Source: Pseudomonas sp. sp1636
GTDB taxonomy: Bacteria > Pseudomonadota > Gammaproteobacteria > Pseudomonadales > Pseudomonadaceae
Direction: 5' to 3'
Length of the DNA stretch: 64,000 bases
Assembly (NCBI RefSeq): GCF_030376615.1
Contig: NZ_JARRAB010000020.1
Span: 1 to 64,000, forward strand
Shown: piece after piece, positions 36,528 to 46,721 of the stretch
Layout: each line of letters opens with the position of its first letter
How positions within the stretch are numbered: position 1 is the stretch's first letter
The notes under the pieces: model-generated
What the model saw: only the letters and a program-made list of their open reading frames with translations
What the model was told of the DNA's origin: nothing
Database searches by the model: none
Position numbers and translations under genes: made by a program

Positions 36528-36797
36528 CTAGGGTCTGTTGCCGTTTCAGCGCAAGCCGCGTTGCCGCGAAAAATCTCGCCAGGCTAGGCGTAGGACGCCG
36601 GTAATGGTTGTTCCCTTGCCAAGTTCTACAACAACGCATGGCGAGATTTTCCGCGCAACCCGCAGGGCCGGGCCTGTTTTAGCGCGATGCTGCGTTTCTC
36701 GACGCTCATTTGGAACAACCAAACTTCGCGTCTCGTGCCTTGCCTCGCGCTAAAACAGGCTCCGGCGCGGTCGCGATGAAACGGTAACAGACCCTAG
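36528..36797. mobile_element. MITE-like element with CTAG target duplication
   Basis: The element is 262 bp bounded by CTAG on both sides. Its ends GGTCTGTTGCCGTTTCA and (reverse complement of the right end) GGTCTGTTACCGTTTCA are terminal inverted repeats with one mismatch. Two internal palindromes are present: CGCGAAAAATCTCGCCA/TGGCGAGATTTTCCGCG and CCTGTTTTAGCGCGA/TCGCGCTAAAACAGG. It has no transposase. The 4-bp YTAR-type duplication fits mobilisation by an IS5-group transposase. It lies 40 bp before the cystathionine beta-synthase gene. Confidence 0.75.
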
Positions 36798-36837
36798 CTC
36801 GGCCGTGCGATCGACTGGGTCGCGGAGGGCCAAACCG

Positions 36838-38202
36838 ATGTCCGCCAATCCCTTGCTCGACATGATCGGCAACACGCCGATTCTGCCGTTGACCCATCTC
36901 GACACGGGCTCGTGCCAGCTATTCGTCAAGCTGGAAAACCAGAACCCCGGCGGTTCGATCAAGGATCGCATTGCCCTGAGCATGATCGAGGCCGCCGAGA
37001 GCAGCGGCCAGTTGCAGCCCGGCGGCACCATCATCGAAGCCACCGCCGGCAATACCGGCCTGGGTCTGGCCCTGGTCGCCGCGCAGAAGGGCTACCGCAT
37101 GCTGTTGGTGGTGCCGGACAAGATGAGCCGCGAGAAGATCTTCCACCTCAAGGCGCTCGGCGCCGAGGTGCGCCTGACCCGCTCCGATGTCGGCAAGGGC
37201 CACCCCGACTACTACCAGGACCTGGCCCGCAGCATCGCCGCGCAGATGCCGGGCGCCTTCTACATCGACCAATTCAACAACCCGGCCAACGCCTGGGCCC
37301 ACGAGAGCGGCACCGGCCCGGAAATCTGGGCGCAGATGGAGCAGCGCCTCGATGCCGTGGTGGTCGGCGTCGGCTCCGGCGGCACCCTCGGCGGCCTGAC
37401 CCATTTCTTTCAAAAGGTGGCGCCGCAGCTCGAGATGGTGCTGGCCGACCCCGCCGGCTCGGTGCTGGCCGACTTCGTCGAGACCGGCCACTTCGGCGCG
37501 GCCGGCAGCTGGCTGGTGGAGGGCATCGGCGAGGACTTCGTCCCGGCCATCGCCGACTTCGCCCTGGTCAAGCGCGCCTACCGCATCGGCGACGCCGAGA
37601 GCCTGCACACCGCGCGCCTGTTGCTGCAGCAGGAGGGCGTGCTGGCCGGCTCCTCCTCCGGCACCCTGCTGGCCGCGGCGCTGCGCTACTGCCGCGAGCA
37701 GACCACGCCCAAGCGGGTGCTGACCTTCGTCTGCGACAGCGGCAACAAGTACCTGTCGAAGATGTTCAACGACTACTGGATGCTCGACCAGGGCCTGATC
37801 GAACGGCCCAGGCAAGGCAACCTGCGCGACCTGATCGCGCGGCGCTACGAGGAAGGCAGCACGGTCACCTGCAAGCCCGAGGAAACCCTGGCGGCGGTGT
37901 ACGGGCGCATGCGCTTTCACGACATCGACCAGGTGCCGGTGATGGACGGCGACCGGGTGGTCGGCCTGATCGACGAATGGGATCTGCTGCGCGCGGTGAA
38001 GGATGCTCCGGCGCATTTCCAACTGCCGGTGCGCGAGGCGATGGTCGGCAAGCTGCAGACCCTGGATCCGGACGTGCCGCTGGAACGCCTGCTGCAGACC
38101 TTCGACGAAGGCCACGTGGCGTTGATCGTCGACAACGGCCGCTTCCTCGGCCTGATCACCAAGAGCGATGTGCTCAATCTCTGGCGCCGCACCCTGCGCT
38201 AG
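36838..38202 (+). CDS. Cystathionine beta-synthase
   Basis: The 454-residue PLP enzyme condenses homocysteine with serine. The PLP lysine lies in NPGGSIKDRIALSM, the phosphate loop in GVGSGGTLGGL, and the substrate motif in EATAGNTGLGLAL. Two C-terminal CBS modules follow (about 340-395 and 400-454, including QVPVMDGDRVVGLIDEWDLL and ALIVDNGRFLGLITKSDVL), the full-length CBS form. ATG 36838 is used because GGAGG lies upstream and the enzyme fold starts there. With the next gene it makes a reverse-transsulfuration pair. Confidence 0.93.
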   Translation: MSANPLLDMIGNTPILPLTHLDTGSCQLFVKLENQNPGGSIKDRIALSMIEAAESSGQLQPGGTIIEATAGNTGLGLALVAAQKGYRMLLVVPDKMSREKIFHLKALGAEVRLTRSDVGKGHPDYYQDLARSIAAQMPGAFYIDQFNNPANAWAHESGTGPEIWAQMEQRLDAVVVGVGSGGTLGGLTHFFQKVAPQLEMVLADPAGSVLADFVETGHFGAAGSWLVEGIGEDFVPAIADFALVKRAYRIGDAESLHTARLLLQQEGVLAGSSSGTLLAAALRYCREQTTPKRVLTFVCDSGNKYLSKMFNDYWMLDQGLIERPRQGNLRDLIARRYEEGSTVTCKPEETLAAVYGRMRFHDIDQVPVMDGDRVVGLIDEWDLLRAVKDAPAHFQLPVREAMVGKLQTLDPDVPLERLLQTFDEGHVALIVDNGRFLGLITKSDVLNLWRRTLR

Positions 38203-38465
38203 CGCCCTGAGCGGTAGAAGGGGTGTTCCGGGGGCTTGAGCCAGTCCCGCTCCTGTAGGAGGCGCGCCCCGCGGCGAATGCAGTCCGCAGGACTGCCAGG
38301 CTCTTGGGCCGCTGCCGAGCCGAGATCTGACCAGCCATGCACAGAGTTTTAGCTGGCGGGGACACCTGGCGGCCTCGACCAATGATCCACCCGTCATCGC
38401 GCGCGACGTTCCCCAACAGCCAGCGAAGGCGTTGTCGACGGGCAGAGCGCATACAGGAGTCCAGC
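38203..38465. other. Gap between transsulfuration genes
   Basis: This 263-bp gap contains a TGTAGGAGGCGCGCCCCGCG motif typical of pseudomonad extragenic repeats near 38255-38275. I see no terminator, and the two genes may still be cotranscribed. Confidence 0.4.
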
Positions 38466-39626
38466 ATGAACGAGTTCGAAACCCTGAGCGTACACGCCGG
38501 CTACGAGCCGGACTGGACCGGCGCGGTGATGCCGCCGATCTACGCCACCTCGACCTTCCGCCAGCAGTCGCCGGGGGTGCACGCCGGCTACGAATACGGG
38601 CGCAGCCAGAACCCCACGCGCCAGGCGCTGGAACGGGCCATCGCCGAACTGGAGGGCGGCGCCCACGGCTATGCCTTTTCATCCGGCCTGGCGGCCTGCG
38701 CCACGGTGCTGGAACTGCTGCCGGCGAACAGCCACCTGGTCGCGGTGGACGACCTCTACGGCGGCACCTACCGGTTGTTCGAGCGGGTGCGCAAAGCCAG
38801 CGCCGGGTTGCAGGTCAGCTACGTGCCGGCCGACGCCGATGCCGCCACCCTGGCCGGCGCACTGCGGCCGGAGACGCGGATGATCTGGGTCGAGACGCCG
38901 ACCAACCCGACCCTGAAACTCTGCGACCTGGCCCAGATTGGCCAATTGGGCCGCGCCCGCGGCATCCTCACCGTGGCCGACAACACCTTCGCCTCGCCCT
39001 ACCTGCAGCGGCCGCTGGAACACGGTTTCGACCTGGTCGTGCATTCGGCGACCAAGTACCTCAACGGCCATTGCGATGTGATCGCCGGGCTGGTGGTGAC
39101 CGACCGCGCGGAACTGGCCGAGCAACTGGCGTTCCTGCAGAACTCGGTGGGCAGCATTCTCGATCCGTTCTCCAGCTTCCTCTGCCTGCGCGGCATGCGC
39201 ACCCTGGCGCTACGTCTGCAGCGCCAGGTCGACAACGCCGGCGCACTGGCCGCCTGGCTGGAGCAACAGCCGCAGGTGGCGGCGGTACTCTATCCCGGCC
39301 TGCCCAGCCACCCGCAGCACGAGCTGGCGGCCCGGCAGATGCGCGGTGCGGGCGGTCTGGTCAGCCTCTACCTGGCCACTGACGGCGACGGCACCCGGCG
39401 CTTCCTTGAGGCCACCCGCCTGTTCACCCTGGCCGAGAGCCTGGGCGGGGTGGAAAGCCTGATCAGCCTGCCGGCGAAGATGACCCACGCCTCGATCCCC
39501 GCCGCACGCCGCGCGCAGATCGGCATCAGCGACAATCTGGTGCGCCTGTCGGTCGGCATCGAACATGTCGAGGATCTGCGCCGCGATCTGCAACAGGCGT
39601 TGGCGGCCATCGCGGCTTGCTCATAA
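38466..39626 (+). CDS. Cystathionine gamma-lyase/synthase family PLP enzyme
   Basis: The 386-residue protein is of the Cys/Met metabolism family. The PLP lysine is in VVHSATKYLNGHCDVIAG; TSTFRQ, YGRSQNPTR and VDDLYGGTYRLF are further family motifs. Next to cystathionine beta-synthase it most likely cleaves cystathionine to cysteine, 2-oxobutyrate and ammonia; a synthase role cannot be excluded from sequence. AGGAG precedes ATG 38466. Confidence 0.9.
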   Translation: MNEFETLSVHAGYEPDWTGAVMPPIYATSTFRQQSPGVHAGYEYGRSQNPTRQALERAIAELEGGAHGYAFSSGLAACATVLELLPANSHLVAVDDLYGGTYRLFERVRKASAGLQVSYVPADADAATLAGALRPETRMIWVETPTNPTLKLCDLAQIGQLGRARGILTVADNTFASPYLQRPLEHGFDLVVHSATKYLNGHCDVIAGLVVTDRAELAEQLAFLQNSVGSILDPFSSFLCLRGMRTLALRLQRQVDNAGALAAWLEQQPQVAAVLYPGLPSHPQHELAARQMRGAGGLVSLYLATDGDGTRRFLEATRLFTLAESLGGVESLISLPAKMTHASIPAARRAQIGISDNLVRLSVGIEHVEDLRRDLQQALAAIAACS

Positions 39627-40459
39627 CAGCCCGAGTTGCAGGCGCGCCGCCTCGGACATGCGGCTCTGATCCCAGGGCGGATCCCAGACCAGTTCGACCT
39701 CGACCTCGGCGACCCCGGGCAAGGCCGCGACCTTGGCCCGTGCTTCCGCCTGCAAGACGTCGCCCATGCCGCAACCGGGGGCGGTCATCGACATCTTGAT
39801 CGCCACCCGCTGGCCGCCGCCTTCCAGCAGCTGGGCCTGGCACTGGTAGATCAGACCGAGGTCGACCACATTGACCGGGATCTCCGGGTCGTAGACGGTC
39901 TTCAGCGTCTCCAGCACCTGCTGGATGTCGAAGGCGCCGCTGGCCGGCGGCGGCGCGCTGGTCGGGGGCGCCTGGCGCCCGAGGGCATCGGCCTCGCTGG
40001 CGGCGATCCGCGCCAGCCGCCCGCCGGCGATCTGCACCGTGAAGCTGCCTCCCAGCGCCTGGGTCACCAGCACCCGCTCGCCCTGCTTCAGCAGCAGCGG
40101 CTCGCCGTGGGGAATCAGGGTGGCCGGGCAGTCGCGCCTGAGTGCCTGCGGCAGGGTCTGGGCTGGCCGGTTGGGATTGGCGAAGTACAGGCCGGTGCCC
40201 TGCAGGTCTTCCCGGTAGTCGATGGACAGGCCATGGGCGCGTTGCGCGCTGAGCGGATCGAGCAGCAGGCAGATGCCGTTGGCGTCCACCAGGGTGTCGC
40301 CCTCGACGCCGGGCTCGAACAGCAGCTCGTGGGCGAAATGCTCGTCGATCCGCAGGCGCAGCCAGCTGCCGCCGCCCTCGGCCAGGGCCTCGCGCAGGAT
40401 GCGCCGCGCCGCGCCGCGTCGCTGAGGCGGATATCGGGAGCGGGGTTAGCTTCTGTCAT
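39621..40459 (-). CDS. sufT: A-type carrier-like/SufT fusion protein (frameshifted)
   Basis: Reading from ATG 40459, MTEANPAPDIRLSDAARR is followed by a frame change in a GC slippage tract at about 40401-40419. A shift there restores a continuous product of about 279 residues. The first about 95 residues resemble an A-type Fe-S carrier (LRLRIDEHFAHELLFEP, VDANGICLLLDP, LYFANPN) but lack its three cysteines. The rest is long-form SufT (CPATLIPHGEP, LVTQALGGSFTV) with a MIP18/DUF59 domain (VYDPEIPVNVVDLGLIY, MTAPGCGMGD). The downstream half stays open from GTG 40289. It ends the suf operon. Sequencing error, true mutation or programmed shift are all possible. Confidence 0.75.
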
Positions 40460-40462
40460 GCG

Positions 40463-40918
40463 CTACTCCGTCGAGACCGGCGCAGCGCCGCCTTGCAGGG
40501 CGCTGCGCAGGGTGTGCCAGGCCAGGGTGGCGCACTTGACCCGCAGCGGGAACTCCCAGACCCCCGCGAGTACCGCCAGTTTTCCGAGCGCCTCCGGCGG
40601 TGTCTGACTGCTCGGCCCCTCGGTGAGCAATGCATGCACGCGGGTGAACAGTTCCAGCGCCTGCTCCTGGCGCATGCCCTTGATCGCCTGGGTCAGCAGG
40701 GAGGCCGAGGCCTGGGAAATGGCGCAGCCTTCGCCCTGGAAGGCGATGTCCTCGATCACCCCGTCGGCGAGCCTCAGCTCTATCCTCAGCTGGTCGCCGC
40801 ACAGTGGGTTGAAGCCCTGCGCCGAGCGGTTGGAATCCTCGATGCGGCGGAAATTGCGCGGCCGCCTGCCGTGGTCGACGATCACCTCCTGATACAGCTC
40901 GCGCAGTGGGTCGTTCAT
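40463..40918 (-). CDS. sufU: SufU-type Fe-S scaffold/sulfurtransferase
   Basis: The 151-residue SUF protein has the zinc/sulfur-acceptor ligands FNPLCGDQL (Cys40), GEGCAISQAS (Cys66) and VKCATLAWH (Cys129). Its N-terminus, LYQEVIVDHGRRPRNF, is typical of SufU. It accepts sulfur from SufS. Its ATG overlaps the sufS stop. A SufU-type system in place of SufE is less usual in gammaproteobacteria. Confidence 0.93.
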   Translation of the reverse strand: MNDPLRELYQEVIVDHGRRPRNFRRIEDSNRSAQGFNPLCGDQLRIELRLADGVIEDIAFQGEGCAISQASASLLTQAIKGMRQEQALELFTRVHALLTEGPSSQTPPEALGKLAVLAGVWEFPLRVKCATLAWHTLRSALQGGAAPVSTE

Positions 40919-42180
40919 CGAAACACCTCCCGCACCTTGACCAGGCCGGCCAGCAGCGCATCGATGTCCTGCTCGCTGCTGTAGCAGCCGAGCGAGGCGC
41001 GGGCGGTGGCGGCCAGGCCGTAGCGTTGCATCAACGGTTGGGCGCAATGATGGCCGGTGCGGATGGCGATGCCTTCGCGGTCGAGAATGGTGCCGATATC
41101 GTGGGGGTGTACGCCGTCGAGGACGAAGGAGAGCACGCCGACCTTGTCCGCCGCGGTGCCGATCAGGCGCAAGCCCGGCAGCGCCGCCAGCGCCTGTTGC
41201 GCGTAGGCCAGTACGGCCTGCTCGTGGGCGGCCAGGGCGCCTGCGTCGAGTCCGGCGAGGAAGTCGACCGCCGCGCCCAGGCCGATCGCGCCGACCATGT
41301 TCGGCGTGCCGGCCTCGAAGCGCTGCGGCGGCTTGGCGTAGAGGGTCTCGTCGAAGCTGACCGAGAGGATCATGTCGCCGCCGCCCTGGTAGGGCGGCAT
41401 CGCCTCGAGCAGCTCGCGGCGGCCGTAGAGCGCGCCGATGCCGGTGGGGCCGTACATCTTGTGCCCCGACAGGGCATAGAAGTCGCAGCCCAGGGCGCGC
41501 ACGTCGAGCTTCAGGTGCGGGGCGGCCTGGGCGCCGTCGACCAGCACCGCCGCGCCCCGGGCATGGGCCAGCTCGACGATACGGCGGATCGGGTTGACGG
41601 TGCCGAGCACGTTGGAGACATGGGTGACGGCCAGCAGCCGGGTTTTGGGCCCGATCAGCCGTTCCAGCTCGTCGAGCAGCAGCTCGCCGGCGTCGTCGAT
41701 CGGCGCCACCCGCAGCCGGGCGCCGGTCTGTTCGCAGAGCATCTGCCAGGGCACGATGTTGGAGTGATGCTCCATGGCGCTGATCAGCACTTCGTCGCCC
41801 GCGCGGACATGGGTTTTGCCATAGGTCTGCGCCACCAGATTGACCGCCTCGGTGGTGCCGCGGACGAAGACGATCTCCTCGGCGTGCCCGGCGTTGAGGA
41901 AGCGCTGAACCTTGATCCGCGCCTGCTCGTAGGCCTCGGTGGCGCGCAGCGAGAGGTAGTGTACGCCACGGTGGACGTTGGCGTTCTCTTCCAGGAAGAA
42001 GCGCGACATCGCCTCGATCACCGCCTGCGGCTTCTGGCTGGTGGCGGCGCTGTCGAGGTAGACCAGCGGTTTGCCGTAGATCCGTTGGGCGAGGATCGGA
42101 AACGCCTGGCGCAAGCGCTCGACCTGGTACGGTTCGAAGCGCTGCGCCCGGGGCGGCAGGTTGCTTGCGCGCTGGTTCAT
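40915..42180 (-). CDS. sufS: Cysteine desulfurase SufS
   Basis: The 421-residue group II PLP desulfurase has YLDSAATSQKPQAVIEA near the N-terminus, the PLP lysine in DFYALSGHKMYGPTGIG, and the C-terminal active site RTGHHCAQPLMQRYG. It releases sulfur from cysteine for cluster assembly. It overlaps sufD by 4 bp and sufU by 4 bp. Confidence 0.95.
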   Translation of the reverse strand: MNQRASNLPPRAQRFEPYQVERLRQAFPILAQRIYGKPLVYLDSAATSQKPQAVIEAMSRFFLEENANVHRGVHYLSLRATEAYEQARIKVQRFLNAGHAEEIVFVRGTTEAVNLVAQTYGKTHVRAGDEVLISAMEHHSNIVPWQMLCEQTGARLRVAPIDDAGELLLDELERLIGPKTRLLAVTHVSNVLGTVNPIRRIVELAHARGAAVLVDGAQAAPHLKLDVRALGCDFYALSGHKMYGPTGIGALYGRRELLEAMPPYQGGGDMILSVSFDETLYAKPPQRFEAGTPNMVGAIGLGAAVDFLAGLDAGALAAHEQAVLAYAQQALAALPGLRLIGTAADKVGVLSFVLDGVHPHDIGTILDREGIAIRTGHHCAQPLMQRYGLAATARASLGCYSSEQDIDALLAGLVKVREVFR

Positions 42181-43496
42181 GGCGCCACCTCCAGACTGTG
42201 CAACTGCGCGGCGACCAGGCGCTCCACCTGGGGTCGCAGCGGCTCAAGGCGAATCGCCTCGAGCATCTCGCTGACGAAGGCGTAGGTCAGCAGCGCCTGC
42301 GCCGCCGGCCCGTCCAGCCCGCGCGAGCGCAGGTAGAAGAGTGCCTGTCGATCCAGCTGGCCGACGGCGGCGCCATGGGCGCACTGGACGTCGTCGGCGA
42401 AGATCTCCAGGCGCGGCTGGGCGTTGGCCCGGGCCGACGCCGACAGCAGCAGGTTCTTGACGGTCTGGCTGGCATCGGTCTTGATCGCACCCGGACGCAC
42501 GATGATCCGCCCGTCGAAGACGCCGTGGGCCCGCCCGCCGAGCACGCCCTTGTAGCGCTCGCGGCTGGTGCAGTGGGGGGCCAGGTGCTCGATGCAGGTC
42601 TGGTTATCCAGGTGCTGCTCGCCGCCGAGCAGGTACAGACCATCGAGGGTCACCTGCGCGCCGGGGCCCTCGAGTACGACCCGCACCTCGTGGCGGGCGA
42701 TGGCTCCGCCGCAGGCCGTCAGGTGGGCGTTGAAACGGCTGTCCCGCGCCTGCCGCACGTCCAGGCGGGCGAGATGGTAGGCGCTGCGGCTGGCGTCCTG
42801 CAGGCTGTAGTGCTCGAGTTCCGCACCGGCCTCGAGCACGATCTGGCTCAGCGCATTGCTCAGGTAAACCCCGCTCCCGCAGGCGACATGGCTTTCCACC
42901 AGGATCGCGCGGCTGCCGGAGCCGACCCGCACCAGCGTACGTGGCTGCGTCGCCAGCGGCGCGTCTGCCGGATCGGTGAGGAACACCAGGTGGATCGGTT
43001 GCTCGAGCCTGGTGTGGGCGGGGATCTGCAGCACGGCACCGTCCTCGCCGAGCGCCACGTTGAGCGCGCTGAAGGCATGCGGCGCCTCCTGCAGCGCCTG
43101 TGCCAGCAAGGGTTCCAGGACGGCGCGCTGTGCCTCCGGCAACGCCGCCAGGTTGCTCAGTTGCACACCCGCTGGCAGCCCTGCCAGCGCTGAGAGCGCT
43201 GCGACGAAATGACCATTGACGAACACCAGCCGCGGGCCAGCGTAGTCGCCGAGCCACTGGGCGAGGCGGGCGGCGGCCAAGCGCCGGATCGGCTGCGCCG
43301 CGGCCGGCTGGAACGGCAGCGCGAGGATGGGCGCGACCCGGGTGTACTTCCAGGCCTCGTCCTTGGCCGCGGGGAAGCCGTGTGCGGCCAGCCATTGCCA
43401 GGCCGCGTCGCGCACCTGTTGGCGCCAGGCGGGTTGGCGGCCCTGCTCGGTGGCGTGCAGGCCCGCCAGCAGAGGCACCTGGGCGGCACTGTTCAT
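42177..43496 (-). CDS. sufD: Fe-S assembly scaffold component SufD
   Basis: The 439-residue beta-helix protein has the SufBD-core motifs DEAWKYTRV near the N-terminus, SRERYKGVLGGRAHGVFDGRI, and the C-terminal CAHGAAVGQLDRQALFYLRSRG. It forms the SufBC2D complex with SufB and SufC. Its ATG overlaps the sufC stop. Confidence 0.95.
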   Translation of the reverse strand: MNSAAQVPLLAGLHATEQGRQPAWRQQVRDAAWQWLAAHGFPAAKDEAWKYTRVAPILALPFQPAAAQPIRRLAAARLAQWLGDYAGPRLVFVNGHFVAALSALAGLPAGVQLSNLAALPEAQRAVLEPLLAQALQEAPHAFSALNVALGEDGAVLQIPAHTRLEQPIHLVFLTDPADAPLATQPRTLVRVGSGSRAILVESHVACGSGVYLSNALSQIVLEAGAELEHYSLQDASRSAYHLARLDVRQARDSRFNAHLTACGGAIARHEVRVVLEGPGAQVTLDGLYLLGGEQHLDNQTCIEHLAPHCTSRERYKGVLGGRAHGVFDGRIIVRPGAIKTDASQTVKNLLLSASARANAQPRLEIFADDVQCAHGAAVGQLDRQALFYLRSRGLDGPAAQALLTYAFVSEMLEAIRLEPLRPQVERLVAAQLHSLEVAP

Positions 43497-44254
43497 GGCC
43501 GTTGCCCGGGCGCCGCCGCGGTTTCGAAATGGGCGTAGCCGCGCCGCTCCAGTTCGACCGCCAGGGTCTTGTCGCCGGACTGGACGATCCGCCCGCTGGC
43601 CATGACGTGGACATAGTCGGGCACTATGTAGTCGAGCAGGCGCTGGTAGTGGGTGATCAGCAGCAGCGCGCGGTCGGCCCGGCGCAGCGCGTTGACCCCG
43701 GCCGCGACGCTGCGCAGGGCATCGATGTCCAGGCCCGAATCGGTCTCGTCGAGGATCGCCAACTGCGGCTCCAACATCGCCATCTGGAAGATCTCGTTGC
43801 GTTTCTTCTCGCCGCCGGAGAAACCTTCGTTGACCGCGCGGTTGATCAGGCCCGGATCCATCTCCACCAGCGCCATGCGCTCCTTGGCCAGGGCGAGGAA
43901 GTCCATGGCGTCCAGCTCCTCCAGCCCGCGTTGCTTGCGCACGGCGTTCAGCGCGGTGCGCAGGAAGTACAGGTTGCCGACCCCGGGGATCTCCACCGGG
44001 TACTGGAAGGCGAGGAAGATGCCGGCGACCGCACGTGCTTCCGCCGGCATGGCCAGCAGATCCTCGCCCTGGTAGCGCACCGCGCCGCTGACCGCGTAGC
44101 TCTGGTCGCCGGCCAGCACCCGGGCCAGGGTACTCTTGCCCGAGCCGTTCGGCCCCATGACCGCGTGCACCTCGCCGGCCCCGATGCGCAGGCTGATGCC
44201 GCGCAGGATCTCGCGGCCCTCGACGCTGGCGTGCAGGTCTTCGATCTCCAGCAT
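43493..44254 (-). CDS. sufC: Fe-S assembly ATPase SufC
   Basis: The 253-residue ABC-type ATPase has Walker A (MGPNGSGKST), signature (FSGGEKKRNEI) and Walker B (LAILDETDSGLD) motifs typical of SufC. It powers the SufBC2D scaffold. It lies 15 bp after sufB. Confidence 0.96.
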   Translation of the reverse strand: MLEIEDLHASVEGREILRGISLRIGAGEVHAVMGPNGSGKSTLARVLAGDQSYAVSGAVRYQGEDLLAMPAEARAVAGIFLAFQYPVEIPGVGNLYFLRTALNAVRKQRGLEELDAMDFLALAKERMALVEMDPGLINRAVNEGFSGGEKKRNEIFQMAMLEPQLAILDETDSGLDIDALRSVAAGVNALRRADRALLLITHYQRLLDYIVPDYVHVMASGRIVQSGDKTLAVELERRGYAHFETAAAPGQRP

Positions 44255-44269
44255 GGGCCACCTCCGGTC

Positions 44270-45718
<1,449 letters not shown>

Positions 45719-45850
45719 CGTCGCCTCCTCGTGCGGTTGGCAACTGCCTTCAACTATACCCCTTCGGCCCATACTCCTTAGATCGGTTTGGCCAGAATGT
45801 TCTTCACCAAGTATAGATACCCTGTTTTGCCTGAGCCGGCGGCGCGGCCA

Positions 45851-46165
45851 TCAAGGGGCGGGCCGGCGCAGCAGGATGTCGTCACCGTCCACGCGCACCT
45901 CGAAGCGCTCGACGCAATAGGCCGAATCGGTGAGGCATTCGCCGCTGCAGACGTCGAACTCGTAGGCGTGCACCGGGCAGGTCACCACGCTGCCGCACAG
46001 GCTGCCTTCGCCCAGGGGGCCGTCCTCGTGCGGGCAGTCGTTGTGGATGGCGTAGTACTGGCCGTCGACGTTGAACAGGGCGACCGGTGTCGCTCCCAGG
46101 TACAGGGTCGTGCCGGTGCCGGGGGCGATGTCGCCCACCCGGGCGACCTTGACGAATTCACTCAT
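45851..46165 (-). CDS. Rieske [2Fe-2S] ferredoxin at the head of the suf operon
   Basis: The 104-residue protein has the Rieske ligands CPHEDGPLGEGSLCG and CPVHAYEFDVCSG. It resembles dioxygenase-type Rieske ferredoxins. ATG 46165 has GGAG upstream. As first gene of the suf run it may donate electrons to cluster assembly or another local oxidoreductase; the partner is unknown. It also carries two extra cysteines near the second motif (CSGEC). Confidence 0.9.
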   Translation of the reverse strand: MSEFVKVARVGDIAPGTGTTLYLGATPVALFNVDGQYYAIHNDCPHEDGPLGEGSLCGSVVTCPVHAYEFDVCSGECLTDSAYCVERFEVRVDGDDILLRRPAP

Positions 46166-46231
46166 GGCGCTCCTCCGCATCGCACCCGCCCGGCGCACGC
46201 CGGCCAGGTGCGAGCGCTGGCTAGACGAGCA

Positions 46232-46261
46232 AGTTTAGATTGCCAATAATTTACTGTACAA
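46232..46261 (-). promoter_or_regulatory. Possible promoter of the Rieske-suf operon
   Basis: On the minus strand TTGTAC, an 18-bp spacer and TAAACT form a plausible sigma-70 promoter in an AT-rich patch between the Rieske gene and the divergent sufR-like remnant. The site is where a SufR-type repressor would be expected to act. Confidence 0.35.
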
Positions 46262-46290
46262 AGTTTGCACATTTGCCAAAAGGACGGGCG

Positions 46291-46505
46291 ATGGCCGTTG
46301 CCAACAGCAAGCCTGAACTGTCCGCTTGCGCACGGGACAGAGTCCTGTTTCTGCTCCAGCGGGAGGGTTGCCAAGCCGCCGCGCGGCTCGCCCAGCAGTT
46401 GGCCGCGCTCAACGCCGAGGGTTTGCTCGAGTTCAGCGCCGAACCGCGCAAGATCGGCCGGCACGGGGCTGGCGGCTGACGCCCATGCAGCCCGCAGGGC
46501 TGCCA
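46291..46505 (+). pseudogene. Decayed SufR/DeoR-type regulator
   Basis: From ATG 46291 (AGGACGGGCG upstream) the frame encodes about 62 residues. RDRVLFLLQREGCQAAARLAQQL matches the first helices of a SufR-type winged-helix domain. About ten residues of the recognition helix are missing before AALNAEGLLEFSAEPRKIGR, and the frame then shifts. The next frame reads RPARGWRLTPMQ, close to the expected RPARLWRLT. The C-terminal Fe-S domain is absent. The position, divergent from the suf operon, is where a functional sufR would sit. Confidence 0.65.
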
Positions 46506-46721
46506 GGTTGTGGGGGCGCGGTGCAGGACAACGGCTTCGCCCCGAGGTCGGGCCGCCCACAGATAAGACTCAAACCGGCGAGTTTGAGCTAATCAACTAG
46601 CCAAACAGTCCACTAGAACCTGATATTGCAGCCAGCGGGTCAGTGAGTTCAATCAACCGGAGAGGCGGAGCATGCGGCGTTGAACCGCCGCATGGCCTGC
46701 TGCGGTTCACCCCGTCTGGCC

